From positions 280,299 to 344,298 of the forward strand of contig NZ_KB235933.1 in NCBI RefSeq assembly GCF_000332315.1: DNA of 64,000 bases. Reading direction: 5' to 3'. The position numbers and the translations under genes were made by a program. The notes under the pieces are model-generated. The model was not told the DNA's origin. It was given only the letters and a program-made list of their open reading frames with translations, and searched no databases. Position 1 is the first letter of the stretch. Each line of letters begins with the position of its first letter. Below, one piece after another: positions 26,325-34,669 of this stretch. This DNA comes from Prochlorothrix hollandica PCC 9006 = CALU 1027. GTDB taxonomy: Bacteria; Cyanobacteriota; Cyanobacteriia; Prochlorotrichales; Prochlorotrichaceae.

Positions 26325-27476
26325 CTATTGACTTCTGACATTTTCCAATTCATTCCGGCATAGCTGAGAAGCTTGAGCGGATTCCATTATGAGAATTTTG
26401 ATCTCTGGTTGAGAACCAATCCAAGACTGAAATGTCCAGTCCCAATTAAGCCCAGCAGCTTTCATTTGCTCGTCAGATATATCGCTTGGCTTCCGGCCAT
26501 ATTGGTATCCCATGTTATAGCCATTTACTGCAATTGCTTGATCGTATGCTCGAAAGGTTCTATACATTGACCGATCCATGCATTCACGATAGTAATTCAG
26601 ATAAAGTTCGGTTTCAGATCTAGGAGAGTTGACTGGCGGTAAGGGGGTTGGGGGATATCCGGAACCATTCTGAGTTGGTAGATTTGCTGGAGGGGTTTGA
26701 TAATTTTGGATGACTAAAGATTCTTGCTGCGAAAGCCAAACCCCGCCAAGAGTTGTGCAAAGACTATAATGCATCGAACAAGCTTGAGGGCTACTATAAA
26801 AAAACGCACCAGCACTTTGCATTTGGCTATCACTGATATTTGCAGGTTTTTGATAAACCCGGTAGCTTCCTGCTGTGGCTGTAGGTCTAAGTGTTAGTCC
26901 CTGTAACTGATTGGAGTTGTTGACCTGGGAGTTGCCAGATCCAACAGAATAACTACTGTTTAAACAAGTATCTATTCCCTTTTCTTGAATGGTCTGGGAA
27001 TTAGATAATTGGATCTGCAAGTCCCATCTACAGTCGCCAGTTAGTTGGAAAGTTACTGAGTTACCACTAAATAAATTACTGTTTATGTCGTTAGTTCCCC
27101 AACTACTTTCTGCCGAAGGAGATAGGAATAAAGCTTGAATCGCTTGGTTAGTATTATTAGTTATTATAAAACTTCGACTAGAGCTATTGGAAGTTGACTG
27201 ATTTGGATTATTGCTGTTTGTTGTTGGTGAAGCTGGACAACCAAATGGCGTACATTCTCCAGCACCAGGGTTTGGGCAGCCAAATGGATTGCAAGCCCCT
27301 GTCCCTGGTTGAGAACAGCCAAAAACATTACAAACCTGGGCCAAGCCTGGTTCCTGAATACCAATAAGACTTACGCATACACCCAAGCTACCTGCCCCAA
27401 TATAGCCTAAGATTCTGATTGATCTGGTCAAACTTAAAATTATGTGATTTATTCTTTCTATTGCTAAACTGTTCAT
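26325..27476 (-). CDS. secreted Cys-repeat protein of unknown function
   Basis: I cannot name this 383-residue protein. A hydrophobic segment at residues ~20-46 ending in GLAQ is a likely signal peptide. Residues ~48-85 hold three copies of a CxPFGCPxPGxGxC-like motif (VCNVFGCSQPG, ACNPFGCPNPG, ECTPFGCP). Residues ~98-165 form a beta-rich domain (FIITNNTNQAIQALFLSPS ... CRWDLQIQL) seen in many bacterial periplasmic proteins. A Pro-rich linker and a Cys-containing C-terminal part follow, with two ISD(S/E)QM(Q/K)(S/A)AG repeats. The gene is AT-rich. Its ATG abuts a TACAGCA element that provides AGGA 7 bases upstream. Confidence 0.7.
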   Translation of the reverse strand: MNSLAIERINHIILSLTRSIRILGYIGAGSLGVCVSLIGIQEPGLAQVCNVFGCSQPGTGACNPFGCPNPGAGECTPFGCPASPTTNSNNPNQSTSNSSSRSFIITNNTNQAIQALFLSPSAESSWGTNDINSNLFSGNSVTFQLTGDCRWDLQIQLSNSQTIQEKGIDTCLNSSYSVGSGNSQVNNSNQLQGLTLRPTATAGSYRVYQKPANISDSQMQSAGAFFYSSPQACSMHYSLCTTLGGVWLSQQESLVIQNYQTPPANLPTQNGSGYPPTPLPPVNSPRSETELYLNYYRECMDRSMYRTFRAYDQAIAVNGYNMGYQYGRKPSDISDEQMKAAGLNWDWTFQSWIGSQPEIKILIMESAQASQLCRNELENVRSQ

Positions 27477-27575
27477 ACAGCAGTCCTAAGTCAGTTGTAA
27501 GTTTTTGATCACTGAAAGCTTTACACAGATAGGCTCAGATTTGAAAATCCACACAACCCATATAAGATTGCTGTA
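27476..27575. mobile_element. 100-bp palindromic element with TACAGCA ends, copy 3
   Basis: It begins TACAGCAGTCCTAAGTCAG and ends ATATAAGATTGCTGTA. The centre has diverged from the GC-rich hairpin of other copies. The left border forms part of the ATG of the secreted protein, in the same configuration as copy 1 and DUF433. Confidence 0.8.
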
Positions 27576-28337
27576 GAAGTTATCCAATAAAGTATGCATT
27601 ACATTTGGACACTTCACGCAAACTTTACCGTCCAAAATAAGCTGCGTAATTATTAAGTAGGAAGCATCTAGCGGTCTAAAGCATAAGACTTTGGAAAGGG
27701 CTATAAACGACCTCTCGCAAGCGCTTAGCTGTCATAGTAGCACTGGATAATTGTGGTGTCAAGTACTGCGAAGTTCAGGAGTACAAAATTTGCAAAGTGT
27801 CAAAAGTACCTCTACACCGGCTGTTCATCTCTGATGAAAGTTGGCTGAATTTTAAGTAGAACAAGGCTTACAGTGCTAAACTATCAAAAGTGTTATACAG
27901 CGAACTGAATGGAGCCATTACCGCCTACCGCTCCTAAACGCAAACGGCGAGATCAAGGGCGCGATGCGATCCGGTTCAAACACTACCGCCACAAAACCGA
28001 ACAAAATGATGTGGGTGTGAGATAAGCAGCCTCCTTGTCAGCATCAGAATTTGGGCACGTCTGGGGGCTTAAACACAGGGGGCAAAACTGCACCGACCCG
28101 AAGGTCAGACCAGCAAGGTGACGCTGAGGTTAAACAACCGTCAAAGCGCACACCTTCTTAACAAAGGATTCTTGATTTGCTGGATACTTTACCTAGGGCG
28201 TTGGTAAACGGTTGAATTGGGGCTGAAACCCCTGTAACCTCGTTCGGTTTCAGCTTTTGATTTACCAACGCCTTACCTAGCGTAGCCTGTTCTTGTATAG
28301 CAGTCTTCCCGATCGGTGACCCATCCCCCACCATAGA
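27576..28337. other. 760-bp stretch of decayed sequence
   Basis: No intact gene is visible. Short frames such as GVKYCEVQEYKICKVSK (about 27761) and MEPLPPTAPKRKRRDQGRDA (27910-28023, 37 residues) look like fragments; I cannot assign them. At about 28192-28275 an inverted repeat GGCGTTGGTAAA..TTTACCAACGCC encloses a GGGGCTGAAACCCC hairpin. Confidence 0.5.
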
Positions 28338-28487
28338 CCCACAGCTTACGGTGCAGCCACACACCCCACAGGATTGGCGATCGCCCTGGAGCCAGCAATC
28401 TCGACAGGTCCACCGATCAACTCAGCCTCCTCAGCGAACTGCTATCCTAGAACCCATCACCATGTCGTCCTCACCCTCAGCACCCCT

Positions 28488-29051
28488 ATGACTGCCCAAC
28501 CTGCCCTGGACGATCGCTGGACGATCGCCGACCTTGACCACCTCAATCCCCACCAACCCTACGAAATCATTGCCGGAGACCTCTACGTGATTCATGCCCC
28601 CCATTGGCAACATCAGCGCATTTGTGGCCGAATTAGTCGTTTTTTAGATATTTGGTCTGAGGAAACCCAGTTGGGACAGGTGGTGATGGGTCCGGGGGTG
28701 ATTTTTTCGGAGGCGGATAATGTGATTCCCGATGTGGTTTGGGTGCAGCAGGAACGCTTAGGGGCGATCGTGGATGAGGCAGGACACCTCACGGCAGCTC
28801 CGGATTTGGTGGTGGAGGTGTTGTCGGAGTCGGCGAAGGATCAGGTGCGCGATCGTCAGGTTAAGCGCAAGCTCTACTCCAGTCAGGGAGTTCAGGAATA
28901 TTGGATTGTCGATCGTTTTCAAAAGCGAATTGAACTCTACCGCCGCAGTGAAACCCATTTGGAGCGTGTGGCGACGCTATTGGCAACAGACAGGCTCACC
29001 AGTCCGCTTTTACCCAATTTTTCCTGCGAGGTCGCTCTCTTGTTCCGCTAG
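28488..29051 (+). CDS. Uma2-family (DUF820) endonuclease-like protein, copy 1
   Basis: This 187-residue protein belongs to the Uma2 family, very common in cyanobacteria, with a restriction-endonuclease-like fold. The PD-(D/E)xK-like residues are visible as NVIPDVVWV, PDLVVEVLS with the Glu, and the following conserved DRQVKRKLYSSQGVQEYWIVD block. DNA cleavage is inferred; the in vivo role is unknown. The start is the ATG of MTAQPALDD, matching copy 2; the frame is open further upstream. Residues 41-67 differ strongly from copy 2 although everything around is nearly identical. Confidence 0.9.
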   Translation: MTAQPALDDRWTIADLDHLNPHQPYEIIAGDLYVIHAPHWQHQRICGRISRFLDIWSEETQLGQVVMGPGVIFSEADNVIPDVVWVQQERLGAIVDEAGHLTAAPDLVVEVLSESAKDQVRDRQVKRKLYSSQGVQEYWIVDRFQKRIELYRRSETHLERVATLLATDRLTSPLLPNFSCEVALLFR

Positions 29052-29146
29052 GCTCAATTAAGCTCAATTAGGCTCAATTAGCACAGTAGATTTTGGTAGG
29101 GTGCGTTGCGGAAAGCAAACGCACCATCACTCCCATGGACAATTGG

Positions 29147-29279
29147 TAACTATTCAGGAATCCACGGGGGAATGTGGGTTTCAGGCTCTGGAAATCTAGG
29201 ATCGTTGCACTTCGGGCCATTTTAACCCTCGATCGGAGGACTGAAAGGCACTAACTTCGTTCCCCCCTGAACGGTTACC
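29147..29279. mobile_element. palindromic element with GTAACTATTCAGG ends, short form (in unit 1)
   Basis: Left end GTAACTATTCAGG, right end CCCCTGAACGGTTAC, about 133 bp. It was copied with the tandem duplication, so it was present before duplication or carried by it. Confidence 0.75.
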
Positions 29280-29443
29280 CCCACAGCTTACGGTGCAGCC
29301 ACGCACCCCACAGGATTGGCGATCGCCCTGGAGCCAGCAATCTCGACCGGCCCACCGATCAACTCAGCTTCCTCAGCTCAGCCTCCTTAGCGAACTGCTA
29401 TCCTAGAACCCATCACCATGTCGTCCTCACCCTCAGCACCCCT

Positions 29444-30007
29444 ATGACTGCCCAACCTGCCCTGGACGATCGCTGGACGATCGCCGACCTTGACCACCTC
29501 AATCCCCACCAACCCTACGAAATCATTGCCGGAGACCTCTACGTGATTCATGCTCCCCATTGGCGACATCAAGAAGTGTGTGACAATGTGGCGGAACTGC
29601 TGCGGGTGTGGTCCCGTGAAACGGGCTTAGGGCGAGTGGCGACGGGTCCGGGGGTGATTTTTTCGGAGGCGGATAATGTGATTCCCGATGTGGTTTGGGT
29701 GCAGCAGGATCGCTTAGGGGCGATCGTGGATGAGGCAGGACACCTCACGGCAGCTCCGGATTTGGTGGTGGAGGTGTTGTCGGAGTCGGCGAAGGATCAG
29801 GTGCGCGATCGTCAGGTTAAGCGCAAGCTCTACTCCAGTCAGGGAGTTCAGGAATATTGGATTGTCGATCGTTTTCAAAAGCGAATTGAACTCTACCGCC
29901 GCAGTGAAACCCATTTGGAGCGTGTGGCGACGCTATTGGCAACAGACAGGCTCACCAGTCCGCTTTTACCCAATTTTTCCTGCGAGGTCGCTCTCTTGTT
30001 CCGCTAG
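29444..30007 (+). CDS. Uma2-family (DUF820) endonuclease-like protein, copy 2
   Basis: This 187-residue protein is identical in layout to copy 1 about 956 bp upstream. The acidic motifs and the C-terminal half are unchanged except for one residue (QQD for QQE). Residues 41-67 read RHQEVCDNVAELLRVWSRET instead of QHQRICGRISRFLDIWSEET, and that region covers a helix at the N-terminal edge of the fold. The block change without flanking change suggests recombination with a third paralogue rather than point drift. Confidence 0.9.
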   Translation: MTAQPALDDRWTIADLDHLNPHQPYEIIAGDLYVIHAPHWRHQEVCDNVAELLRVWSRETGLGRVATGPGVIFSEADNVIPDVVWVQQDRLGAIVDEAGHLTAAPDLVVEVLSESAKDQVRDRQVKRKLYSSQGVQEYWIVDRFQKRIELYRRSETHLERVATLLATDRLTSPLLPNFSCEVALLFR

Positions 30008-30111
30008 GCTCAATTAAGCTCAATTAGGCTCAATTAGGCTCAATTAGCACAGTAGATTTTGGTAGGGTGCGTTGCGGAAAGCAAACGCACCATCACTCCC
30101 ATGGACAATTG

Positions 30112-30245
30112 GTAACTATTCAGGAATCCACGGGGGAATGTGGGTTTCAGGCTCTGGAAATCTAGGATCGTCGCACTTTGGGGTAGGTTAACCCTCGATC
30201 GAAGGACTGAAACGCACTAACTGCGTCCCCGCATGAATAGCTACA
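30112..30245. mobile_element. palindromic element with GTAACTATTCAGG ends, short form (in unit 2)
   Basis: It corresponds to the copy at 29147. Its right end has diverged to CCCCGCATGAATAGCTAC. It lies just downstream of the convergent pxcA stop. Confidence 0.7.
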
Positions 30246-30253
30246 CCGATCGC

Positions 30254-31618
30254 CTACTCGTTCATATTGCGATAGGTGGCCACCGCCGACGGTGAAATGC
30301 GATTGAGGTAGCGGAAGATCCAGTACTTGAAAACCGTATCGAGAATCACCGGGAACGTGGCAATGAACAGATAGATAAACTGGCGACTTTCCGCAATACC
30401 CAAATGGCGGGAAATCCCCTCCAAAATTACTTCCCAACCATGGGGAGAGTGGAAGCCCACAAAGACATCCGTAAACAGAATGATAATAAACGCCTTGGCG
30501 CTATCACTGAGACCATAAATCACATCGTCAATAAAAGACTTGAGAATAGCCAAATCCCGTTTACTGCGCACCATCACCACCACAAAAGCCACCACCGACA
30601 GACCATCAGCAAAAACATTCTTCAGGGCATTGGCACTTTGGAAACGGTAGTTTTCCGCCACTTCCTCCGCCCGCAGAACCACCCGTTCTTCAATTTCCTC
30701 TGGGGATAACGGTTCAATGGTATGGAGTAAATTCTGGAAGTGGAGATTTTCTTCATAGAGCTTGAGATCGGCCAAAGCTTCCTCTTCCATGTCCATGTTG
30801 AGGAAAATAGCAGCGGGTTGTTCGGCGCGAACCCGATCGATAAAGGGACCCACCAGAAAACTCTTAGACACCTGATGGACCAACAGGGGCACCAGGATCA
30901 GGATCAAAATAAAGCGGAGGGAGACGACGGTTTTGGTTTTGGACGATCGAAACGTTTTAACCACCTCCTCCTCCGCCTTGGGATCCAGTTCCCGCCGCAG
31001 GCGATCGAAGGTCCCCAGAATCGATCGCGGGACAAAACTGGTGCGATCGATCAACCCCTCCCCCGCCTCCCCCGCCCCATCCGATGAATCACCTAGGGGC
31101 AACAACGTATTGCGTCGTCGCGCCTCCGCCGAGGGATCCAGCCGGGAGGAACGAGGGGCAAGGGGCGAGAGGGGCACCAGATCAGTGGGGGGTTTCTCTG
31201 GCGGGCGGTTGCGGTAGCGATCGAGGGTGGCATCAATAACCCGCAACCGTTCCAGGAGAATACTGGCCTCCAGTTCATCTGCGCTACGGCTGCGATCGGA
31301 AGCCAACGGCACCTCCAGCCCCACCATGCGCTCATCCACCAAGCCCAGAACCGCTCGGCTACTGTGGAACTCCCCCAAGCGCACCCGAATAATTCGCAAA
31401 TACTTATTCAGTTCACCCCGAAAGTAGTCTTGAATACTGGCACTATAGGGTTGATTGCGACTGCCCACGGGCTGTCCCCCAAAGTGTTCCTGCTCCAGGG
31501 TTTGGATGCAGATTGCTGCGTCATAGGCTTGGTTGAGGGCACGGGTGGGGGTTTGGGCATACCAACGTACAATCCGCTGGAAAATACGCTGAAATCTGCG
31601 GGGTACAGGCGTTGTCAT
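30254..31618 (-). CDS. pxcA: proton extrusion protein PxcA (CemA family)
   Basis: A 454-residue inner-membrane protein of the PxcA/CotA family, needed for light-induced proton release and linked to inorganic carbon uptake; the chloroplast relative is CemA. The N-terminal 230 residues are soluble and contain a variable acidic/Pro-rich segment. Membrane segments are at about residues 238-255 (LRFILILILVPLLVHQV), 338-357, 378-400 and 415-440. The C-terminal ESRQFIYLFIATFPVILDTV and KYWIFRYLNRISPSAVATYRNMNE are conserved family blocks. It stands alone; its stop faces the Uma2 duplication. Confidence 0.95.
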   Translation of the reverse strand: MTTPVPRRFQRIFQRIVRWYAQTPTRALNQAYDAAICIQTLEQEHFGGQPVGSRNQPYSASIQDYFRGELNKYLRIIRVRLGEFHSSRAVLGLVDERMVGLEVPLASDRSRSADELEASILLERLRVIDATLDRYRNRPPEKPPTDLVPLSPLAPRSSRLDPSAEARRRNTLLPLGDSSDGAGEAGEGLIDRTSFVPRSILGTFDRLRRELDPKAEEEVVKTFRSSKTKTVVSLRFILILILVPLLVHQVSKSFLVGPFIDRVRAEQPAAIFLNMDMEEEALADLKLYEENLHFQNLLHTIEPLSPEEIEERVVLRAEEVAENYRFQSANALKNVFADGLSVVAFVVVMVRSKRDLAILKSFIDDVIYGLSDSAKAFIIILFTDVFVGFHSPHGWEVILEGISRHLGIAESRQFIYLFIATFPVILDTVFKYWIFRYLNRISPSAVATYRNMNE

Positions 31619-32111
31619 AGCCGCTCAAGCTCTCTCAAATGGGGGAAACCCCGGACGGCAATGGGGCAGGGAAATAACAAAACCCGGCTTGCATCGATCG
31701 TGCCAAGGTTGATTCGCCCCCTTACTATAAAGGCGATCGTAGCCTCCCAACCAAGGGATCAGATCTTTCTTTGGAATGTCCCTGGGATGGTGCCAGCCCC
31801 TACCCGACCCCAGCCTCCCCCAGTTCACCAGCCTTCTGAAGGCTTAAACCCCTGGATGACTGACCCAAAACCCTAATTTAGGGACGGAAACCCTGCCCCT
31901 AAGGGGTTTTGATAGAGATAGAGGTCAAGTTTTCCTGACCCTGCCAGGGGGTGGGGTGGGTTCTGGTCAATTTTGTCCGTCCCTCAGCCTCAAACCTGAA
32001 GGACACACCACACGACCCATTTAGGACCGCTGTACTGGTCTAAAACGACCTATTTCCCGCCTTACACCCTTTCCTTCATTACACCCTTTCCTTCATTTAC
32101 ACCGCCCCACC
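31619..32111. other. 493-bp intergenic region
   Basis: It separates divergent pxcA and the ABC permease. At 31870-32000 is a degenerate repeat also found near 54045-54150 (AAGTTTTC.TGACCCT.C). A half copy of the TACAGCA element, ACCACACGACCCATTTAGGA then CCGCTGTA, lies at 32003-32034. TACACC(C/G) runs precede the permease start. No gene is supported. Confidence 0.6.
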
Positions 32112-33137
32112 ATGTCCCGCGCCAAATCCCTGCAAACCTACATCCTGACCCGGCTGCTCCTGGCCCCCCTGATGCTGTGGACCATTACCTCAGTGGTCTT
32201 TCTGCTGCTACGGGCCACCCCCGGCGATCCGGTGGATGCCATTTTGGGCACCAAAGCCCCTGCTGCCGCCAAAGCCGCCCTGCGGGAACAACTGGGGCTG
32301 TCTGGGTCCCTCTGGCGGCAATACCTGGACTACATGGGTCACCTGCTGGGGGGAGACCTGGGCACCTCCCTCACCAGCCGAGGTCAGTCGGTCGCCATGA
32401 TTATCCACGACTTTTTCCCCGCCACCGCCGAACTCGCCCTCTACAGTTTAGCCATTGCCTTTGGTCTAGGGTTACTGGTGGGTAGCCTATCGGCCTCTCG
32501 CCCCAATACGGTCTGGGATTTAGGGGGGCGCTTATTTGGCATTATTACCTACGCTTTACCCGCTTTTTGGGCCGGCATGGTGTTGCAATTAATTTTTGCG
32601 GTGCAACTGCGATGGCTGCCCCTGGGCACGCGGTTTCCCACCACCGCCACCCCCCCCGATGCCATCACAGGATTATATACAGTGGATAGTTTGCTATTGG
32701 GACAATGGGGTAATTTCGCCACAGCCCTTTACTACTTAATCCTGCCCTGTTGTACCCTGGGTCTGCTCCTCAGCGGTATTTTTGAACGCATTATTCGAGT
32801 CAATTTGCGGCAAACCCTGCAAGCGGATTATGTGGAAGCAGCCCGGGCACGGGGCATTCCGGAGCAACAAATTCTCTGGAACCATGCCCTCAAGAATGCC
32901 ATGATTCCCGTCATCACCATTTTGGGCTTAACCTTAGCAGCCCTATTGGGGGGCGCGTTGCTCACCGAGGTAACGTTCTCGTGGCCCGGTTTAGCCAACC
33001 GTCTCTATGAAGCCATTGCCTTCCGGGACTACCCCACGGTGCAGGGCATTGTCGTCTTTTTCGCTGCCATTGTGGTGTTGGCCAGTATCTTCATTGATAT
33101 TTTGAGTGCCTACATTGACCCCCGAATTCGCTATTAA
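32112..33137 (+). CDS. ABC transporter permease, DppB/OppB family
   Basis: This 341-residue inner-membrane permease is of the peptide/nickel type. TM1 is at residues ~12-32. The family N-terminal motif LLRATPGDPVDAILG follows, then a periplasmic loop and five more helices. The EAA loop that contacts the ATPase reads EAARARGIPEQQILWNHALKNA, and the terminal block is FSWPGLANRLYEAIAFRDYPTVQG. It should pair with a DppC-type permease, ATPases and a binding protein, none of which is nearby; scattered ABC genes are usual in cyanobacteria. The substrate is unknown, with di- or oligopeptides most likely. Confidence 0.93.
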   Translation: MSRAKSLQTYILTRLLLAPLMLWTITSVVFLLLRATPGDPVDAILGTKAPAAAKAALREQLGLSGSLWRQYLDYMGHLLGGDLGTSLTSRGQSVAMIIHDFFPATAELALYSLAIAFGLGLLVGSLSASRPNTVWDLGGRLFGIITYALPAFWAGMVLQLIFAVQLRWLPLGTRFPTTATPPDAITGLYTVDSLLLGQWGNFATALYYLILPCCTLGLLLSGIFERIIRVNLRQTLQADYVEAARARGIPEQQILWNHALKNAMIPVITILGLTLAALLGGALLTEVTFSWPGLANRLYEAIAFRDYPTVQGIVVFFAAIVVLASIFIDILSAYIDPRIRY

Positions 33138-33509
33138 GGGATGTCATTGGGAACTAATCCCTAGCCCAGGGAGGTGACCAGCACGGGGCAAAGGTTCCCC
33201 CCCCAGCCTGTTGCCCTCCCCCCATCTCGCAATCTTTGACAGCCACCCCTAAGCTGATTTCACCCTGTCCTCGTGTCTATAGTTGCTGCATCATCCCGTT
33301 ATCATTAACACCTGTAAGCCTTGGCATTAGGTCTTCCTGGCTTCTCCTGGCTCACATTTTATGGCTAAAAAGGCATCTGAAATTTTGACCCCCTGGCACC
33401 CCTCGCCCAAAAATAATTTTAAGTTTTTAGGGAAACTAGATGACAATTCAACTAAAAATCTATACTCTATAAATTACATCTAGTTAGGATTAGTCGGCGG
33501 TACAAAATT
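33138..33509. promoter_or_regulatory. AT-rich leader of the cyAbrB gene
   Basis: The last 100 bases (33405-33505) are much more AT-rich than the surroundings, with AAAATAATTTTAAG and TATACTCTATAAATTAC. A TATACT at 33467 could serve as a -10 box, with a weak -35 upstream. This is an inference from composition only. Confidence 0.35.
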
Positions 33510-33917
33510 ATGCCGAAAGTGAAAGAGCGTAAAAAAGCAGCTCCGATTCCGGTGCTTCCCCTGCTGACAGGGAAAGCTCTTCTGAATAAGACCAAAGAGT
33601 TGCCGGACCTGTCTCGGCGGGAATTGGCTCGGGAGTGCGGCTACTTCAGTGCCACCAAGAAAGGAGAGATCCGCATTAATTTGGCGGAGTTCTATGAAGC
33701 GTTACTCCAGGCCCGAGGGATTAGCCTGGACTCTGAGTCTGGCCAAAAACGGGGCCGGGAAGCGACCTATCGGGTTAGCGTTCAGAAGAATGGCCAAATC
33801 TTAATTGGCTCTGCTTACACCAAGGAAATGGGCCTGGAACCGGGGGATGTGTTTGAAGTCAAGCTTGGCTATAAGCACATTCATTTGATTCACCAAGGTC
33901 TGGAAGACGAGGAATAG
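33510..33917 (+). CDS. cyAbrB-type transcriptional regulator
   Basis: This 135-residue DNA-binding protein matches the cyanobacterial AbrB-like family. The N-terminal region carries LLTGKALLNKTKELPDLSRRELARECGY, the family-specific block, followed by the small swapped-hairpin-type C-terminal part (YRVSVQKNGQILIGSAYTKEMGLEPGDVFEVKLGYKHIHLI). Members control nitrogen, carbon and hydrogenase genes and cell size as dimers. Whether this is cyAbrB1 or cyAbrB2 cannot be settled from the window. A strong terminator lies about 375 bp downstream. Confidence 0.9.
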   Translation: MPKVKERKKAAPIPVLPLLTGKALLNKTKELPDLSRRELARECGYFSATKKGEIRINLAEFYEALLQARGISLDSESGQKRGREATYRVSVQKNGQILIGSAYTKEMGLEPGDVFEVKLGYKHIHLIHQGLEDEE

Positions 33918-34291
33918 ATCTGGATCGATGGCAAGGATGCAGCGATCGCGGGGATTCTCACACTCTATAGGACCATTAATGCCCCTAGCAGCCTGGGTCA
34001 ACCCTCGTGTTAGGTCATTGTTTGAGACTTAGAATTCTGGCGATCGCAGTCTTCTTAAAAGTTCCTAAGACCATAGGATCCACCCTCCAGCAGGCTAAAT
34101 CCCTGCCTGACGATCAGGCCCGAAGGGGTTAACCCCAGATGTGATCTAAGTGCTTGATCCAAGTATTTAGTCCAAGTGCTTGATTCAGGTGTTTAGTTCA
34201 AGTGCTTGATCCAAGGGGTTGATCCAAGGGGTTGATCCAAGGGGAGGAACGATCCTAATCCATCGTCTGCTATAACGGGGATTCATTCCCT
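33918..34291. repeat. noncoding region with TTGATCCAAG-type degenerate repeats
   Basis: About eight units of 10-16 bp with the cores CAAGTGCTTGAT, GTTTAGTTCAAG and TTGATCCAAGGGG lie at 34145-34245. CCCGAAGGGGTTAACCCC is a small inverted repeat at about 34118. No gene is supported. Confidence 0.6.
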
Positions 34292-34329
34292 AAAAAAGGT
34301 GATTAGCCCCAGGGTTGATCACCTTTTTC
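34292..34329. terminator. bidirectional Rho-independent terminator
   Basis: The arms AAAAAGGTGAT (34293-34303) and ATCACCTTTTT (34318-34328) pair perfectly around a 14-base loop. U-tracts appear on both strands (T5 on plus, T6 on minus). It lies between convergent cyAbrB and gyrB and can stop transcripts from both. Confidence 0.85.
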
Positions 34330-34371
34330 TTGTTGATGGTGGGTATCAACTTAAGCCGGGACAGTGGGGCG

Positions 34372-34657
34372 CGGAGTAATTATTCAGGGGGTCACGGGAG
34401 AATGAGGGTTTCAGGCTTCAGAAAACAGACCTGAGGCGATTGGAGAGGATCTATTTCACCTTGGCAGATTCCCCGATTTTGGTAGGGGCAATCCCCCCGT
34501 GGTTGCCCCGGTTGTGGGTCGCGAAGAGGGTCGGCACGGGGGCGCGACCCCTACCCGAGGTCGATGGTTCCAAGGTGAAATGCACCCCGTTGATCCGGCT
34601 CTGACCGGCGATCGTGGGGCTGAAACCCTACTCACTTTCCCCCTGAATAGTTACGCT
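34372..34657. mobile_element. long form of the GTAACTATTCAGG element with nested palindrome
   Basis: The outer ends are GTAATTATTCAGGGGG and CCCCCTGAATAGTTACG. Just inside are AGGGTTTCAG and CTGAAACCCT. A second nested inverted repeat ATTTCACCTTGG (34452) and CCAAGGTGAAAT (34581) encloses ~110 bp containing GTAGGGGCAATCCCCCCGTG. The inner module recurs at 54731-54863 and partly at 44805-44900. Confidence 0.75.
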
Positions 34658-34669
34658 AAATAGCCACAG

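Larger units (their letters stand above)
28338..29279 (+). repeat. tandem duplication, unit 1
   Basis: The unit starts CCCACAGCTTACGGTGCAGC, carries a complete Uma2 gene and ends with a GTAACTATTCAGG element. It is followed directly by unit 2 (29280-30245). Outside one short block the two units are almost identical over about 940 bp. Confidence 0.9.
29280..30245 (+). repeat. tandem duplication, unit 2
   Basis: This unit repeats 28338-29279 with the same order: leader, Uma2 gene, GCTCAATTA short repeats and GTAACTATTCAGG element. The leader has an extra CTCAGCTCAGCCTC and the GCTCAATTAG run has one more copy, so small slippage has occurred since duplication. Confidence 0.9.

Noticed and set aside
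27910..28023. 37-residue basic peptide MEPLPPTAPKRKRRDQG...
   Set aside because: No ribosome site, no homologous family recognised, and surrounding frames are broken; more likely debris.
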